In this document: positions 1 to 12,139 of the stretch, piece by piece
How positions within the stretch are numbered: the first letter of the stretch is position 1
Layout: each line of letters starts with the position of its first letter
Notes under the pieces: generated by a model
Databases searched by the model: none
What the model was told of the DNA's origin: nothing
Seen by the model: only the letters and a program-made list of their open reading frames with translations
Made by a program: the position numbers and the translations under genes
Assembly (NCBI GenBank): GCA_963969595.1
Contig: OZ018410.1
Location: 27,842,913-27,906,912 of the forward strand
DNA from: Neckera pumila
Taxonomy: Eukaryota; Streptophyta; Bryopsida; Hypnales; Neckeraceae
Direction of reading: 5' to 3'
Length of the DNA stretch: 64,000 bases

Positions 1-928
1 CTAGAGAATCACATTAGCTTTCTAATTTGTTTTGTTTTGTTCAATTGGTGCCCGGGAGCAAAAAGTATGCCACCAGAAGTTTTAAAAGTAGTTTGTCAGG
101 CAGAACATCTACATTTGAAACTTTGATTCATTCTATTTGGACTAATAATGAGAAAGTTGTGGACAATCTTTTTTTGGGGCAATCTACGTATATTTTTCCA
201 AAAACAACTTATAGGATTTGTTTTTTAACCCCTAAAGGACCAGTTGTCCCCTCAAGGGACAAAATGGGTCCGGGCAGGTACCTATGGTCTCAATATGAAG
301 TCAGATTTTTTGGGATTTTTAGTGGTTGTGTATTTTTGCAAGAGCTTCGTGGACATGTATTTTTTATTTCAATTGGATTCTAGAAAAAAAAAGTTATGAG
401 TCTTTTTCAATTTAAGGGCAGACCGGGCTGTCACATTTTTGTTGACTTTAGGGCGGGCAGAACTTTGGGCTGCCAAGACCAAGCCAGGGTAGGCAGCAGG
501 TGAAGACCCTATCCCATGCCTGGTCAGCGCCCATTGGATGGCAGAGGTGGATGGGGGGGTTTAGGTGAGCGCCGACCCCTGGTTAGAGAGGGGGGCCGGG
601 CGCCTGCAAAGCCGCGCCTGCGAGGCTCCGCTGTAAGTCGCGCCCCCGCGCCCCTGCTTCAATTTCACGACGATTCTTCAATTTGGATTTGTGGGTGTTC
701 AATTTGTCAATTCTACATCGTTGAATCAGGGTTTAGGGTGAAATTTGAAACAAAAGTAGGTCAAATTTGGTAATGAGAAGAATCTCCAAAGTCCATAATT
801 TGCATTCAAAATCGACTTCATGAGCACCAAGAAGCCATGAATCGACTTTGTGGCACCTAAATTGAAGCGTGTGCAATTAACTTCACTCACATTTGAGAAA
901 TTACATCACTCTATGTATACAATTATAA

Positions 929-1431
929 TCACAGTTGAGTAAACATAGCCACAACTTTGTCTTTGGTGGGTGGAACGTTCTAAAAACTTGTGTACATGTG
1001 GCTTACTACATTAGGCACCTCCATGTCAAATTGCAGAAGCATTGGACACTTTTTGAATTTTTCACAATTTTTTTATTGTTTTAACTCCAATTTAAAATTA
1101 AAAATGGATTTGGCATTGACTTTTCTAATTTTATATGTTGGGGTGCTTGTTTAGGATTAGTTGAAACTATTGGAAAGTTTTGGGACCGTAATCAAACTTT
1201 GAAGGCATGCATTTCAAGAGATTGGTTCAACTGTGACTAATGTGACTAATACACTTTGGGGTTATTAGTCACATTAGTCACAGTTGAGTAAACATAGCCA
1301 CAACTTTGTCTTTGGTGGGTGGAACGTTCTAAAAACTTGTGTACATGTGGCTTACTACATTAGGCACCTCCATGTCAAATTGTAGAAGCATTGGACACTT
1401 TTTGAATTTTTCACAGTTTTTTTATTGTTTT
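929..1431. repeat. 154-bp direct repeat with a hairpin at the junction
   Basis: Bases 929-1082 and 1278-1431 are nearly identical over 154 bp without gaps. Just before the second copy is a perfect 25-bp inverted repeat, 1227-1251 against 1263-1287, with an 11-base loop, built around GTGACTAATGTGACTAATA. The second hairpin arm overlaps the first bases of the second copy. No coding content. Confidence 0.85.
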
Positions 1432-1534
1432 CACATCCACAAAAAGTTTCAAAAAATCAGGAGAAAATGTCAGCCCGTAGATACATGCCCGAAAACGCAT
1501 TTGTCCCCCGGAGGGACAATGGTCCTTTAGGGGC

Positions 1535-1775
1535 TAATCCAAGTCGTTTCATATTTTTTGGACCTTTGTGGAATTAGTTATGAATTTTTGAAGTTCATAG
1601 AGAAGGGAGTATGCTGTTTTCAAGGGCTGATCTCCTTTTAGGGGAAGATGGAGTGCTTGAAATAATTTTCAATAAATTCTCAGAGGAAGAAAAATGAACG
1701 TGGCATCTAACCCAAGCCGTTTCATATTTTTTGGACATTTGTGGAATTAGTTATGAATTTTTGAAGTTTATAGAG
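1535..1775. repeat. Two copies of a 70-bp dispersed repeat
   Basis: Bases 1535-1605 and 1706-1775 share TTTCATATTTTTTGGAC and GGAATTAGTTATGAATTTT with few differences. The reverse complement recurs at about 17080-17135, joined there to the TGCTCTAAAAGTGACCAC repeat. So this is part of a dispersed family. Confidence 0.7.
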
Positions 1776-2490
1776 AAGTAGTTGGATAGAAACATTTGAT
1801 GGATGGAGTACATTGTAGATGGATGATGTAGTGAGTTGGAGATCCCATGCAATGGAACGCTATAGGGAACATATCGGGAACACAGGGGAACAAACCGGGA
1901 CCCTTTTTTTGTCATTGCTCACAAGACTTTGGCTCACCAAAGCATTCTAATTTCAATAGAAATTAGAGTTTTCTTTCCTTCTTTTTTTTGGGGGGGGGAG
2001 TTTGTTAAAGGAAAATAAATCTTTCAAGCCACCGTTGGAATTTTTCATATATTGAATTTATGAGGTAGAAAACTTGCTAGCAAGAAAAGATAGTGTATTG
2101 TCAATTTTCTAGGCATTGTGTCATTTCAAATTTTTTTTGGATGTGTTCCACACATTTTTTTGAAGTGATTTTTGGTGGACATATGTATAACATTATCCTC
2201 AATACATTAGATTTTTTTTATTCAAAGTCCTTAGTGCAAAAATTTTCCACAAATGGGGGTCAAAGGCAACTGGAGCTGTCGGGCAGAGTTCAAAAAAACT
2301 TTTTTCTAAACTTTGAATGGTCATATCTTTCAATCCATACAATCAAATTCGATGAAATTTTTACCACATGATCTTAGACAAGTGAAATACAAGATCCTTT
2401 AGTTATATTTAAAAAAAATGTTTTTTTAAGGGTTTCCTAAGTGAATGCAGCAGAAATGGCAGTTTTCAGTGTTTTTTGACAAAAAACACC

Positions 2491-2594
2491 CATTAGATGA
2501 GTTTTGGGGGGTCGGGAGGGCCGTTTCAGGCCCGTTCCCGATGCTAGTCCCCCCCGCAGTTTCAGGGAACAGTTGTTCCCGACAAAAAAATTTC

Positions 2595-2626
<32 letters not shown>

Positions 2627-2816
2627 TCTTGAAATGAAAAAAAAACAGAAGAAAAAAATCCATTTTTTTTTTTTGAAAAAAAAAATTATTTTTTTCCGAC
2701 ATGGCAGTCGCTCGGCCATGTCAGCGAGCTGCCACGGCCCTGAATTCGGCAGTTCTCACAAGTTCTCACAGGTTGGGAACACGCAGCCCTCCACAAGGCT
2801 GATTTCTCATCTAATG
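2491..2816. mobile_element. Possible foldback insertion in the R end of the inner element
   Basis: CATTAGATGAG at 2491-2501 is mirrored by CTCATCTAATG at 2806-2816. They enclose 326 bp unlike any other family I R end: a GC-rich start, GGGAACAGTTGTTCCC (about 2565-2580), long A and T runs and a GC-rich end. Family I R-end sequence flanks both sides. No clear target duplication is seen, so the boundaries are tentative. Confidence 0.4.
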
Positions 2817-3367
2817 CTTGGGGCTTTAGGGGTTAATGCAATTTTCAAATTTTTTCAAATTTTTTTTTTTATATGGTGAAGTTTGTTTGCAAGAAGAGTG
2901 TCACTGTTGGGATTATGATGTTTCAATTCCATCTTTGAGCTATTAACAATTTAGTGTTTTGTTCAATCTCGAACCTACTTCTACTTAACAATTTTTTTAT
3001 ATGCGAAAATCAAGTTTGATATTATGAAATTTAACTCCCGACTCTCAACTCAAATTTCCAACCAAAAAATTTATAAACCTATAGTCCATAGTGCAAAAGA
3101 TTTCCACAAATGGCAGTCAAAGTCATTTGAAATTGCAGGCCAACATTCAAAAAAACTTATTTTTCTAACTTCAAAAGGTAATATCTTCCAATCTTTATGG
3201 TCAAACTTTATGAAATTTTTACCACTTGATCTGAGGCAAGTGACATGCAAGATCCTCTGGTTAGATTTTGAGAAAATGTTTTTTTTGGTTTCTTGGGTGA
3301 TCATAACAGACATGGCAGTTTTGAGTGGTTACGGAGCCAAAGAAGGCCAAGGGCTTTTAGGTGTTAA

Positions 3368-4043
3368 GGCTCTAATTTAAGAGAAGTAAATGGACTTGGA
3401 TGAGTTCTATGGTAGAAATGGGGCCAAAAGTGGGATGGCGGAGATAGGCATATGTTGGAGATAGGCAGGCCTACCTTAGTGTAGTTGATTGGACGGATTT
3501 CAAAAAAAACAATTCAATTGTTTGAGAGGGTGAGTGGGTGATGTTAACACCATCGCTAGTTATTGGCGACAAAGCTGGCCAACTCAGGCCTCGACGTGGC
3601 CTGCGGAAGATTGTGGCCCTATTGGATACTCGGACAAGGATGTTTTGAGCCAGCCCACACGGAATTAGAAGACACTGTACTCGCAAAATGGTTGATAGTA
3701 AAGCACAAATTTTTTTTAGCAGTTCTTTCATCCTCTTCCGTATTTGCTCCTTGTCGTGCTTTGAGCTCATAGCTTCTTCTTTTTCAAATTCCAACCACCC
3801 TGCAGCCACCACATTTAACCTGAGGGGCAGCTTGCCAAGTCATAAATGCATGGAGATTTTTAAGAATGCATGGAGATTTTTAAGAATGCATGCATGAAAA
3901 CCAGGTAAAAATAACCCTGGGCAACTCATTTGTCGAGTCTTGTTTGAAGAGAATGGTTGGCGATGCTCTAATCTTGAAAGGCTCGAGGATTTTGGATTGT
4001 ATTCAATTGTATTACAAAATGTTGGTTTCATAAATAACATTTT
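3368..4043. other. Unassigned DNA between TTAA elements
   Basis: Mixed composition with a slightly GC-richer middle (3540-3680). A 20-base unit, AATGCATGGAGATTTTTAAG, is tandemly doubled at about 3846-3887. Short overlapping open frames on both strands match no known domain. No gene is supported. Confidence 0.4.
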
Positions 4044-4047
4044 TTAA

Positions 4048-4970
4048 CCCCTAAAGGACCAAGGCCTTTTTTCTGCCAAAAAACTCTCAAAACTGCCATT
4101 TTTAGAGCAATGGGTAAAAAAATTTAAAAATTGTTTTTTATTGCACATCTAACCGTAGGATCTTATACCTAACTAGTATGAGAATGTGTGGAAAAAATTT
4201 CAGAATTTTTGACCGCACAGATTGCAAGATATCTGCATTTAAAGTGAAAAAAAAACAAGTTTTTCAGCACATTGCGGGACCAGATTTTTTGACTTTAAAC
4301 ATTCTTAACTTAAATTTTTTGCACTACAACGTTTTGAGCTTTAAATCTTTATAGTGGAGAATTGAGTTGAGAGTCTAGGAAAAGAAAAAAGAAATCAAAA
4401 AAACTTAATTTTCATTCTTGAAAAAATTGTTAAGTAGAAGTAGGTACAAGATAGAAGGAAAATCTAAAATATTCATATATTTTAGATGGAATTAAAATGC
4501 ACTAATCCCAAAGGTGAGATTGTTCTAGCAAGAAAACTAAACCATTCCAAAAGAAAAATTGAAAAATTACAAAAATTGCATTCCGAAATGAATCCTACAA
4601 GTTATTTTTTTCAAAAAGATGCTCTAACTGCCCAAAAAACAAGAATGTCCATAACTACCTCATAACAAATCCAATTGAAATGAATCAAAGCTTTCTAGAT
4701 AGACAAAAATATAATCTATGAAGAAAAAAATATTTTCAGAAATTCAAAATTTTGCAAATTTTTTTTGTTGCCCCCCGTCCCCATGCATTTCAAGAAATGG
4801 CATAACTTCTCGCTCGAAGGTCCGAATTTCAAAATTCTTTTTTTTGCCATGTACCTCTCTCAATTCTTCACGTTCACAAAAAGTTTCAAAAAATCAGGAG
4901 AAAATTTCAGCCCGTAGGTACCTGCCCAAAATCCCATTTGTCCCCCGAACGGACAATGGTCCTTTAGAGA
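4048..4970 (-). mobile_element. Family I TTAA element
   Basis: Complete, 923 bp, with TTAA at 4044-4047 and 4971-4974. The R end is on the left (CCCCTAAAGGACCAAGGCC, then AAAACTGCCATTT). The L end is on the right (GGTACCTGCCC, a GTCCC/CGGAC hairpin with one mismatch, and CCTTTAGAGA). Closely related to 5553-6470 and 31930-32853. Open frames inside it are incidental. Confidence 0.85.
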
Positions 4971-4974
4971 TTAA

Positions 4975-5548
4975 AGTTTACATCAAAGGAGCCTATGTTG
5001 TCTCCCTAAAGGACAGAGCCTATGACTATGTAGTCAACTTGAAAGTCCATCACTTTGAATTTTTGGTTTTATTTTTTAGAGGTGAAATCACATGTTTGGT
5101 ATTTGTCATAAAATTTCCAAATTTGTTTTGCTAAATTTCAAATTACTATAAATGTTGAAGAAAAATTAATATCAAATACAAATCATGTTCAAAAAATCTA
5201 CAATTTTCAGAATAGAAGTGCATTATGGTGAGGAAGAATAATATAAAGAAAATTTCCTTATCACTCCATATTTAGAAATGTGGTTATATATCCTAAACTT
5301 CAAACTTCACTATATTGCTTATTTCAAGTTATTTTTCAAAATTTTCAAGTAGAATAGAAACTACATTTGGAAAGCTTCATTTTTAGTTTTGCTCAATAGC
5401 AAAAGAAATCAATTTGATTGTCAAAATCAAATCTTAAACAAAGGAAAATCCAAAGTACTGAAATACATTGGATGGTATACCACTTTCCTGACTACTTTTT
5501 TGATAAACTACCATATATAAACCAAGAAACAACCAAAATGCCTTAAAT
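4975..5548. other. Spacer between two minus-strand family I copies
   Basis: AT-rich, with no gene or terminal repeat recognised. A CTCCCTAAAGGACAGAG string at about 5001 resembles a TTAA-element end but lacks the TTAA and the inner sequence. I do not call an element from it. Confidence 0.35.
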
Positions 5549-5552
5549 TTAA

Positions 5553-6470
5553 CCCCTGAAGGCCCAAATAGCCTTTTTCTGCAAAAAACACACTCAAAAC
5601 TGTCATTTCTATAGCAAAGAGTAAAAAAAAATTGAAAATTGATTTGTTTTGCTAATCTAACCAAGGATCTTACACCTAACTAGTATGAGAATGTGTGGAA
5701 ATATTTCAACATTTTTGACTGCATAGATTGCAAGATATTTGCGTTCAAAGTGAAAAAAATAAGTTTTTCAACACATTGTGGGATTATGTTTTTTGACTTT
5801 GAACATTTTTAACTTTAAATTTTTGCACTACAGAGTTTTGAGCTTTAAATCTTTATAGTGGAGAATTGGGTTTAGAGGCTAGCGCAAAAAAAGATTTAAA
5901 AAAAAAATTAACTTACATTATTAAAAAAATTGTTAAGTAGAAGTAGATACAAGATAGAAGGAAAATCTAAAATATTCATATCTTTTAGATGGAATTAAAA
6001 TGCACTAATTCCAATAATAAGATTGTTCTAGCAAAAAAACTAAACCATGTGGAACTTTTTTTTTTTTAAATTGTTAAAATTGCATTTAGAAATGAATCCT
6101 ATAAGTTATTTTTTCAAGAAGATGCTCTAAGTGCCAAAAAATAAGATCTTACATAAATTTTCTCATAACAAATCCAAATGGGATGAATCAAAGCTTTTCA
6201 GATAGACAAAAATACAATCTATAAGATTAAAAAATTCAAAAAAAATAATTCAATTTTTTGCAATTTTTTTTTTGTGCCCCCTCTCCCCTATTTTGAGCTT
6301 ATTTGTCCATAACTTTTGTTCCCAAGCACTGATTGAAAAAAAATTCCCAGAAAGCTTATCAGTTTTTCTATCTTCGAAAAAAGTTCAAGAAGTGAATCAA
6401 AAAAATTCAGCCCATAGATACTTGCCCAAAATCTCATTTGTCCCCCGAAGGGACAACGGTCCTTTAGGGG
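5553..6470 (-). mobile_element. Family I TTAA element
   Basis: Complete, 918 bp, with TTAA at 5549-5552 and 6471-6474. The left (R) end starts CCCCTGAAGGCCC; the right (L) end has the GTCCC/GGGAC hairpin and CCTTTAGGGG. It aligns along its length with 4048-4970, so the two form a direct pair 0.58 kb apart. Non-coding. Confidence 0.85.
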
Positions 6471-6474
6471 TTAA

Positions 6475-8050
6475 CTCAATGATTTTGATACAACATCAAT
6501 GAAGTTGTGCACAAAAAACAAATGAAAATCATCCATTCTTTAATATGCACAAAGCCTAATTGACCATCTAAAGGCAGACACAAGATGTCTTCATTATCCT
6601 TCCAAGAATAGAAAGTATTTATATAGTCAAAATTTAAAAAATATTTTTATAGTTATTTTAAATGGATTTTGAAGATTTAACTTCAAAAAATTCCAAAAAA
6701 AACAATGTCTATCTTTGGCATTTGAATTTTTTTATGATTGATCAAAATTGCAATTTCTATTCATTTGTAAAAAAAAACATAAATTTTAACAATGACAAGG
6801 TCAATACTTTCTTTAAAGATGTATAATTGTATGCAACTAAGAATATTAATTTAATGATGACTTCCAAACAATAATTGTAAAATATGATCCATATGATTAT
6901 ATAATCCACTTAGACTTCCTCACGTATAGCCTTCATGAATGCAAATCTTTGGTTTTATAAAAGGCTTTGTTTTTGAACCATTGACTTGCTTTCTGAGTTA
7001 TACCGCTATTCAAATTTCTTTAAGGGACACTACTTTAATCCATTAGTGCAAAAGACACCGATTTTCCAAAATCACACTATTTGTAAAGTATTCAAATTAG
7101 TGCCAGTTAAACTATAGATTAAACTATGGATTGTACCAATTCTCATAGAAATAAAATCTTATAAATTAGAAAATCTTATAAAGTCCCCACACTAATGTAC
7201 CCAAGGTTGGCATTCCTTGTCAAATAATTTATTAAATCCCTCGCAAAATTTGACATCTATTTTTGGAAGTATCATTGACATATCTCAGTCATAATTATAA
7301 TACGGAGTATTATATATGAGAAAACTTGTAACTCCAAGTTGGAACTTTGGCCTTCACACTATAAAGCTCTAGGACTGCCCTTATTATATATTTTATTCAC
7401 CTTCTACAACCCAAGAAACTTGAGGTCCTTCCTTAACCTTGTAACATTGTTGTGGACATTTAGAATCTACAAAATGACAGAGAATCCTTCTATGTAAGAT
7501 ATAAGTGAATCTGTTCACCCTTGGAATTTTGAGTAGAGAAGAGGTTTTTGCACAGTAGTTTGATCTCTAATGAATGCTCTTGATGGGGTTTTTGAAGCAA
7601 ATGATTCATAATGACCAAACCATCCCTCCAGGGTTGAAGTAGGGGAAATGATCCATGGCACCTAAAAAAGTCCAAAAAATCCTAATTCCCCTCAGTACTA
7701 CAGTTGTACATCAGAATTATCGAAAAATAATTCTAAAAATAGATGCTAAAATTTCAAGGAAATTATTTTCCAAAAGAAAAGAATTGTAAGTTGGGAAAAA
7801 AAACAATGGTGAAAACCTATTTTTAGCATTGGTTGCACCTTATATTTTTGAAAAAAAACTAAGTATTAGGCAAAGAGCCGACCCTGCCTTCACTACAAGT
7901 CCAATAATAGGACAAAGCCTCCTCCCCCTGGTTCAGTTCCACTAAGAGCCTGTTTCTATGGGTGCCTAGAGGGGTCCAGACCTGGACCTTCAGCCTCCAG
8001 GCGTTAGAAAAACCAAATGCAATGCTGGAGGGATCGGAGGTTTGACCAGA
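6475..8050. other. Unassigned AT-rich DNA with one dispersed repeat
   Basis: About 6590-6790 matches the reverse complement of about 11880-12060 (shared GATTTAACTTCAAAAA-like and GCATTTGAATTTTTTT blocks). About 6830-6915 resembles 45640-45740 (TTTAATGATGACTT). The rest, 6915-8050, shows no gene. Short open frames have no recognisable domain. Confidence 0.4.
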
Positions 8051-9480
8051 GGTCTTTTCCTAACTTGTACGCGGGGTGAACATTTCTAAAAAATTGCCCC
8101 TCCAGTTGCCCCTCCAGTTCCGACTTCCGACCTCTATGGAAACTGACCCTAAATCATCTTCCGAAATTCGAGAAGAGAAGCTGCAGGCAGGCAAGGAGGG
8201 GCAAGGAGGGGCAAGGGGTTCCCCTGTCCCCCAAGCAAGGTCATGAGCACAAGTGCCAAGGTGGTCCTGGCAAGCTACTGGTCCCAAGGGCCACTGAAGT
8301 CCGTCCGTCCCTCCGTCCGACTGAGCGACTGACTGCAGTGCCCCAGTGCAGCGAATCTTCTGGCTTTTTCCTCAAGAACTCCGCCATCAACTCAATGTGT
8401 GATAAATAAAAATGGAGACCAGGCTCAATTCTTTCCTCCCTCCCTTGGGCCTTGGCCTTCGATGGATCAGCTGGCCTTCGATAGATCAGCCCCGTCGGTG
8501 CGCTCCGCTCCGTCCGTCCTTTCCTTTCCTTTCCTCCGTCTCGGCCGTCCTGGGAGACCGAAGTGAATGATTCTGATTTGGCCCCGCCTGCCTGCTCATG
8601 ATGACCTGAATCCCCACGATCTGGGGGCAGTCGAGGGACCCCTCCTTCGCTCCCTCCCTTCGCTCCCTGTCTCCATCTCATCTCTCCTGTTTCCAGTGAT
8701 CAACCTCCGCACAGTGCAGTTGCATCATCACATGGGACAAGGCAAGCAAGGAGGCTGCAAATAGTGGGGAGGCATAAAGCTGGATTCCGTCGGTTGAGCT
8801 GGACTGCTGGACCCCTGCCAAACTGGATCGAACTTGGTGGGGGCATTCAGTTCCATGGAAATAATAACAAGTACGTGGTAAGCATCTCTGGAAAGCTTCA
8901 TGGACAGGGACGGAGGGAGGGAGGGAGGGAGGGGTTCAGAATGTCCAGGGATTAGTGCCGGGGAAGGGAAGGTGCAGTCAATGGAAACGTGAAGGAGAAG
9001 AGATGAAAACTTAACTTGTTGGAACTGGGAAGGTAATTAATGTGCTGCCAATGAAGCCTAGCGGACCCTCCCTGGCACAAACTGGACCCCTGTCGCGGCT
9101 AATATGCACGTTTTCTGAACAACAGGAGATCGAGTCTCAGATCGGTTTAGCCTCCCAGGGGAGATCGAAAAGGAGCATGTTCAAAATTCATGGATTGGGT
9201 TCATACGAGTGGTATCCAGAGAATATACACGAAGAGAAAATCTGGAATTGGCTACCTCTGGTTCACTGCACTGTTTCTATCATCGGCAATGGAAGTTGTC
9301 CATGTTTCGGGGAAAAAAAGAAAAAGTGTCGGGTTGGGGGATGCCCATCTTATTGGGTGTGTTTTTTGAAATGTGAATTGAACTGCCCGAGGTCGGTCCT
9401 CCATGGATATCTTATTATTCCTGTGTGGGTGGAGCCAGGGCGACTGACTGCCCTTCGATCTCCTTTGGAACTACTGTAGT
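8050..9480. other. GC-rich patch without a recognisable gene
   Basis: GC content rises clearly. It holds short repeats such as GCAAGGAGG (8189-8215), GTCCGTCC runs (8300-8320), TTTCC runs (8519-8535) and GGGA runs (8913-8932). Open frames of about 145 codons exist on both strands (8241-8681 minus, 9042-9479 plus), but they are compositionally biased and match no family I know. It could be an untranslated exon or promoter of an unseen gene, or an old repeat. Confidence 0.35.
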
Positions 9481-11597
9481 TTTGAAGTCCCATGCAATCT
9501 CCAGCTCACAATACTATATAATATGCGGAGAATTCGAAGTCATTCAATTCAGTCTTTTTGATTGATTCCGTTGTGGAGGAAAGCTAGTTCGAGATTTCGA
9601 TCTCCACCGGACAATGCTGGTGTCGACGGCGCATGTGAAAGAGTGATGTCCGTGATTTGGGGTACTGATGAGTGAGTTCCTCATAACTCTCGCTCCCTTT
9701 TCCAACTTCCCGGCCCATTGCGCACTACCAAACACACACACACACACACACACGCACTAAGCTTACATCCAAAGCTCCGTCCCCTGCCCTTCCGTTCGAT
9801 CCCTCGATCGGTTCTTGGGGTGCACACCCAACTGAAGGCCAGGCCCAGGACCCAGGCCCTGCTCAATCAGGCCAGGCCCACCGTTGTCAGCTAATTATGC
9901 ACAAACAGTATTCCTGCAAGTCAGGAGGGGAGGCTGGAAGCCTGCCTGCCTGGGGCGATCAATCACGAAATGATCATCGCAATAGACAGAGCGAGGGGGG
10001 ACAGGCCGGAAGAGTGGAGGTGCACAAGCTGGCCAAGGAAGAGCTTCGATCAGTTGGAGGACTAACAGCTCCGGATACAATTGAAAAAAGTATTTATAAA
10101 ACAAACACACAAATATCTCTGTCACAGTGGTTGGGGATATGTTAACAGTAAGGTTGAGGCACCACTGGGAGTCGATCATGTAAGCAATTTTTTGGAGCAG
10201 ATTGTGCGCTGTAAAAATTTTCCTCATGTACGAAGATAGGAAATACCCTACGTGATGGTCAGATCCAGACATAAATTAGGTCTTTGGGGGAATGTCTGAA
10301 TGTTTGGAATATTACAAGTGAAGTGTTCAAAACGTTGCAGAAATTTTTCATCCATATATATTGTCTAAAGTTTTGAATATTTATGAAAACCTACATCACA
10401 CCTTAGTTAAGCCTTGCATGACAGGTTTCCCTGAACAAAAAAAGAATTTGGACGCCAAAATATCGAAACACTAAATAATACCAATAGTTTCAATTGAGTT
10501 CCAACTGTCTAAAAACCTTTGCATGCGAAAATAAACTATTTTGGCACTCAAGTGCCAAATCAGACCTTCATGTACAATGTAAGGATAGCAAAAAAATTAG
10601 AATCTCATTCCCAAAATTGAAATTACTATGAATTTTGGGAGCCAAAAAGTATTCTTGACTAGTAGACAATGTCTAGAGTCTTCCAATTCCGATAATTGAA
10701 AACTCTAATATTCTGCTCAATACTTCTTACTTTCCTGCTCAATACTTTGGAAAATATGTCATGACCTTATAAGTCCCAACCTTGAAAAGAACCAAAAATC
10801 ACACATTCCAAGCTTCGCTTCAAACTTTGTTCCAGCCTTGGTTGAAAATACTCCTTCTCTACAAGTTGGTGTGGTTGACAATTGGTACCTCAGTCTTACA
10901 CCTCTCAGTCCCTGCAATTACTGAGGGGGAGGAATAGGTGGTGTCCATGAACCGTGAAATAGCCTTAAATGAGTGCTCTGAAGATGTCTTCACAATCTTA
11001 ATACTAAGGGTTAAATAAATTGTCTCAACTCTTCTTTGAAAATGATCCTTTGAAATGCAAGCCAACATCCCAATTTGAACTCCTCTCTCTGTCAATTTGC
11101 CTTGGAGAAACGTCATTAATATTGCATAAGCTCAACTCCATTATGCTTATGCAAGTTGGAATATATGCACTCATATACGCCAGCATCTAGGTCTGAGATG
11201 AGATCACCGAAACATTACATATATTGCCTTCACCATTAATAAGAATGTGATTTTTCTCACCGAATTATTGATTTGTTAGAAAAACATTGGGATTTATGTA
11301 ATATAAGGTAACTGCACCTTAAATCGCACAGTTAAGCAATTCTGACTGATTCAGCATGGGTTTCACTATTATATTGAATTTTTTTTTGTAGGGTCCCATT
11401 GGTTGTCAAAATGGGATTCTAGATTCTCTTAGAATGCGTTTTTTAGATACCGTGTGAATAAACTACAAATTTTCAAAGTGTTGAGAATAGGTGTATCTAA
11501 AAGCAATCATAGAGTCATATGAATAGTGGGAGTACATTTTAGGCAAGAATATCCGTTGTGCACTTTTAAGGCCTGTGCGATTTTAGGTGTAGTTACC
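9481..11597. other. Unassigned DNA
   Basis: Contains an AC microsatellite (9732-9753), a moderately GC-rich segment to about 10080 and AT-rich sequence thereafter. TATATAATATG at about 9515 resembles a TATA box, but no gene follows it. No protein family is recognised. Confidence 0.35.
9732..9753. repeat. AC dinucleotide microsatellite
   Basis: About eleven uninterrupted AC units, followed by CGCAC. Confidence 0.9.
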
Positions 11598-11601
11598 TTA
11601 A

Positions 11602-12135
11602 CCCCTAAGCGCTCAAGTGACCATTTTTTTGTCGCTGCCCGTCTTCGGGCAAAATTTTCAGGCAAAAAAAAAACAATCTTTTTTTTTTTTTTTTTTTTTT
11701 GCAAAAGATTGGGTTGTCTATCAATATTTATACTCAAAACTCAGATCGCTACGGTCAAACAAAAACTATAAGAGAAATTATAGCACAAAGTGTCTAGATT
11801 TGCCTAGTGTTGAAAAACTTACTATATGGGGAAAGTATTGGTGTTCTCATTACTAGATCTCATGCATTTTTTCACAAATCAATAGAAACCACAATTTTGC
11901 CCAATCAAAAAAAATTCAAATGCTAAAAATAGAAATTGTATTTTTGGTGAATTTTTGAAGTTATATCTTCAAAATTCATTTTTATAAAATCTGAAAATAA
12001 TTTTATAATTTTGATCGTACGGATGCTTTCTACTTTTTGTACTTCACATTATCTTCTTTTATGCAAACTTCAAAAAAAATTTAAAACTAATATTTTATAA
12101 CACATTTTTGTCCAAAACCCTTGGGCTTTTAGGGA
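11602..12135. mobile_element. Degenerate TTAA-type element, tentative
   Basis: The left boundary is TTAA (11598-11601) then CCCCTAAGCG. The right boundary is GGGCTTTTAGGG followed by ACTAA (12135-12139). The inverted ends are imperfect and the interior does not follow family I or II order. It includes a T22 run (11679-11700) and the 11880-12060 dispersed repeat. Probably an eroded or distinct member. Confidence 0.35.
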
Positions 12136-12139
12136 CTAA

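Larger units (their letters stand above)
229..2832 (+). mobile_element. Inner family I TTAA element, enlarged by insertions
   Basis: TTAA sits at 225-228 and 2833-2836. The L end reads CCCCTAAAGGACCAGTTG with the GTCCC/GGGAC hairpin, and the R end GCTTTAGGGG. L-type sequence runs to about 475 and R-type from about 2180. The interior is foreign: a GC-rich block (480-660), a duplicated 154-bp segment, a family I L-end fragment on the minus strand (1432-1534) and a possible foldback insert (2491-2816). This explains its 2.6 kb length against the usual 0.92 kb. Confidence 0.8.
1..3363 (+). mobile_element. Outer family I TTAA element, split by another copy; left end outside the window
   Basis: Bases 1-224 match the L half of family I, including the GGTGCCCGGGAGC block and the TTTGGACTAATAATGAG block. 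The L terminus itself lies roughly 110 bases before the window. The element resumes at 2837 with TGCAATTTTC and the usual R half, ending AGGTGTTAA at 3357-3367. The right TTAA is 3364-3367. The interruption is a complete second copy (229-2832). It is closest to the copies at 49403 and 53851. No coding capacity. Confidence 0.8.

Noticed and set aside
2426..2879. Frames of 97 and 144 codons on opposite strands
   Set aside because: They run through long A and T homopolymers inside a transposon insertion.
4995..5020. CTCCCTAAAGGACAG as a further TTAA-element end
   Set aside because: No TTAA adjoins it and no L or R interior follows.
8241..8681. 146-codon minus-strand frame
   Set aside because: Low-complexity composition in a GC-rich repeat-prone patch; no family recognised.
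9042..9479. 145-codon plus-strand frame
   Set aside because: No recognisable domain and no splice or promoter context that I can support.
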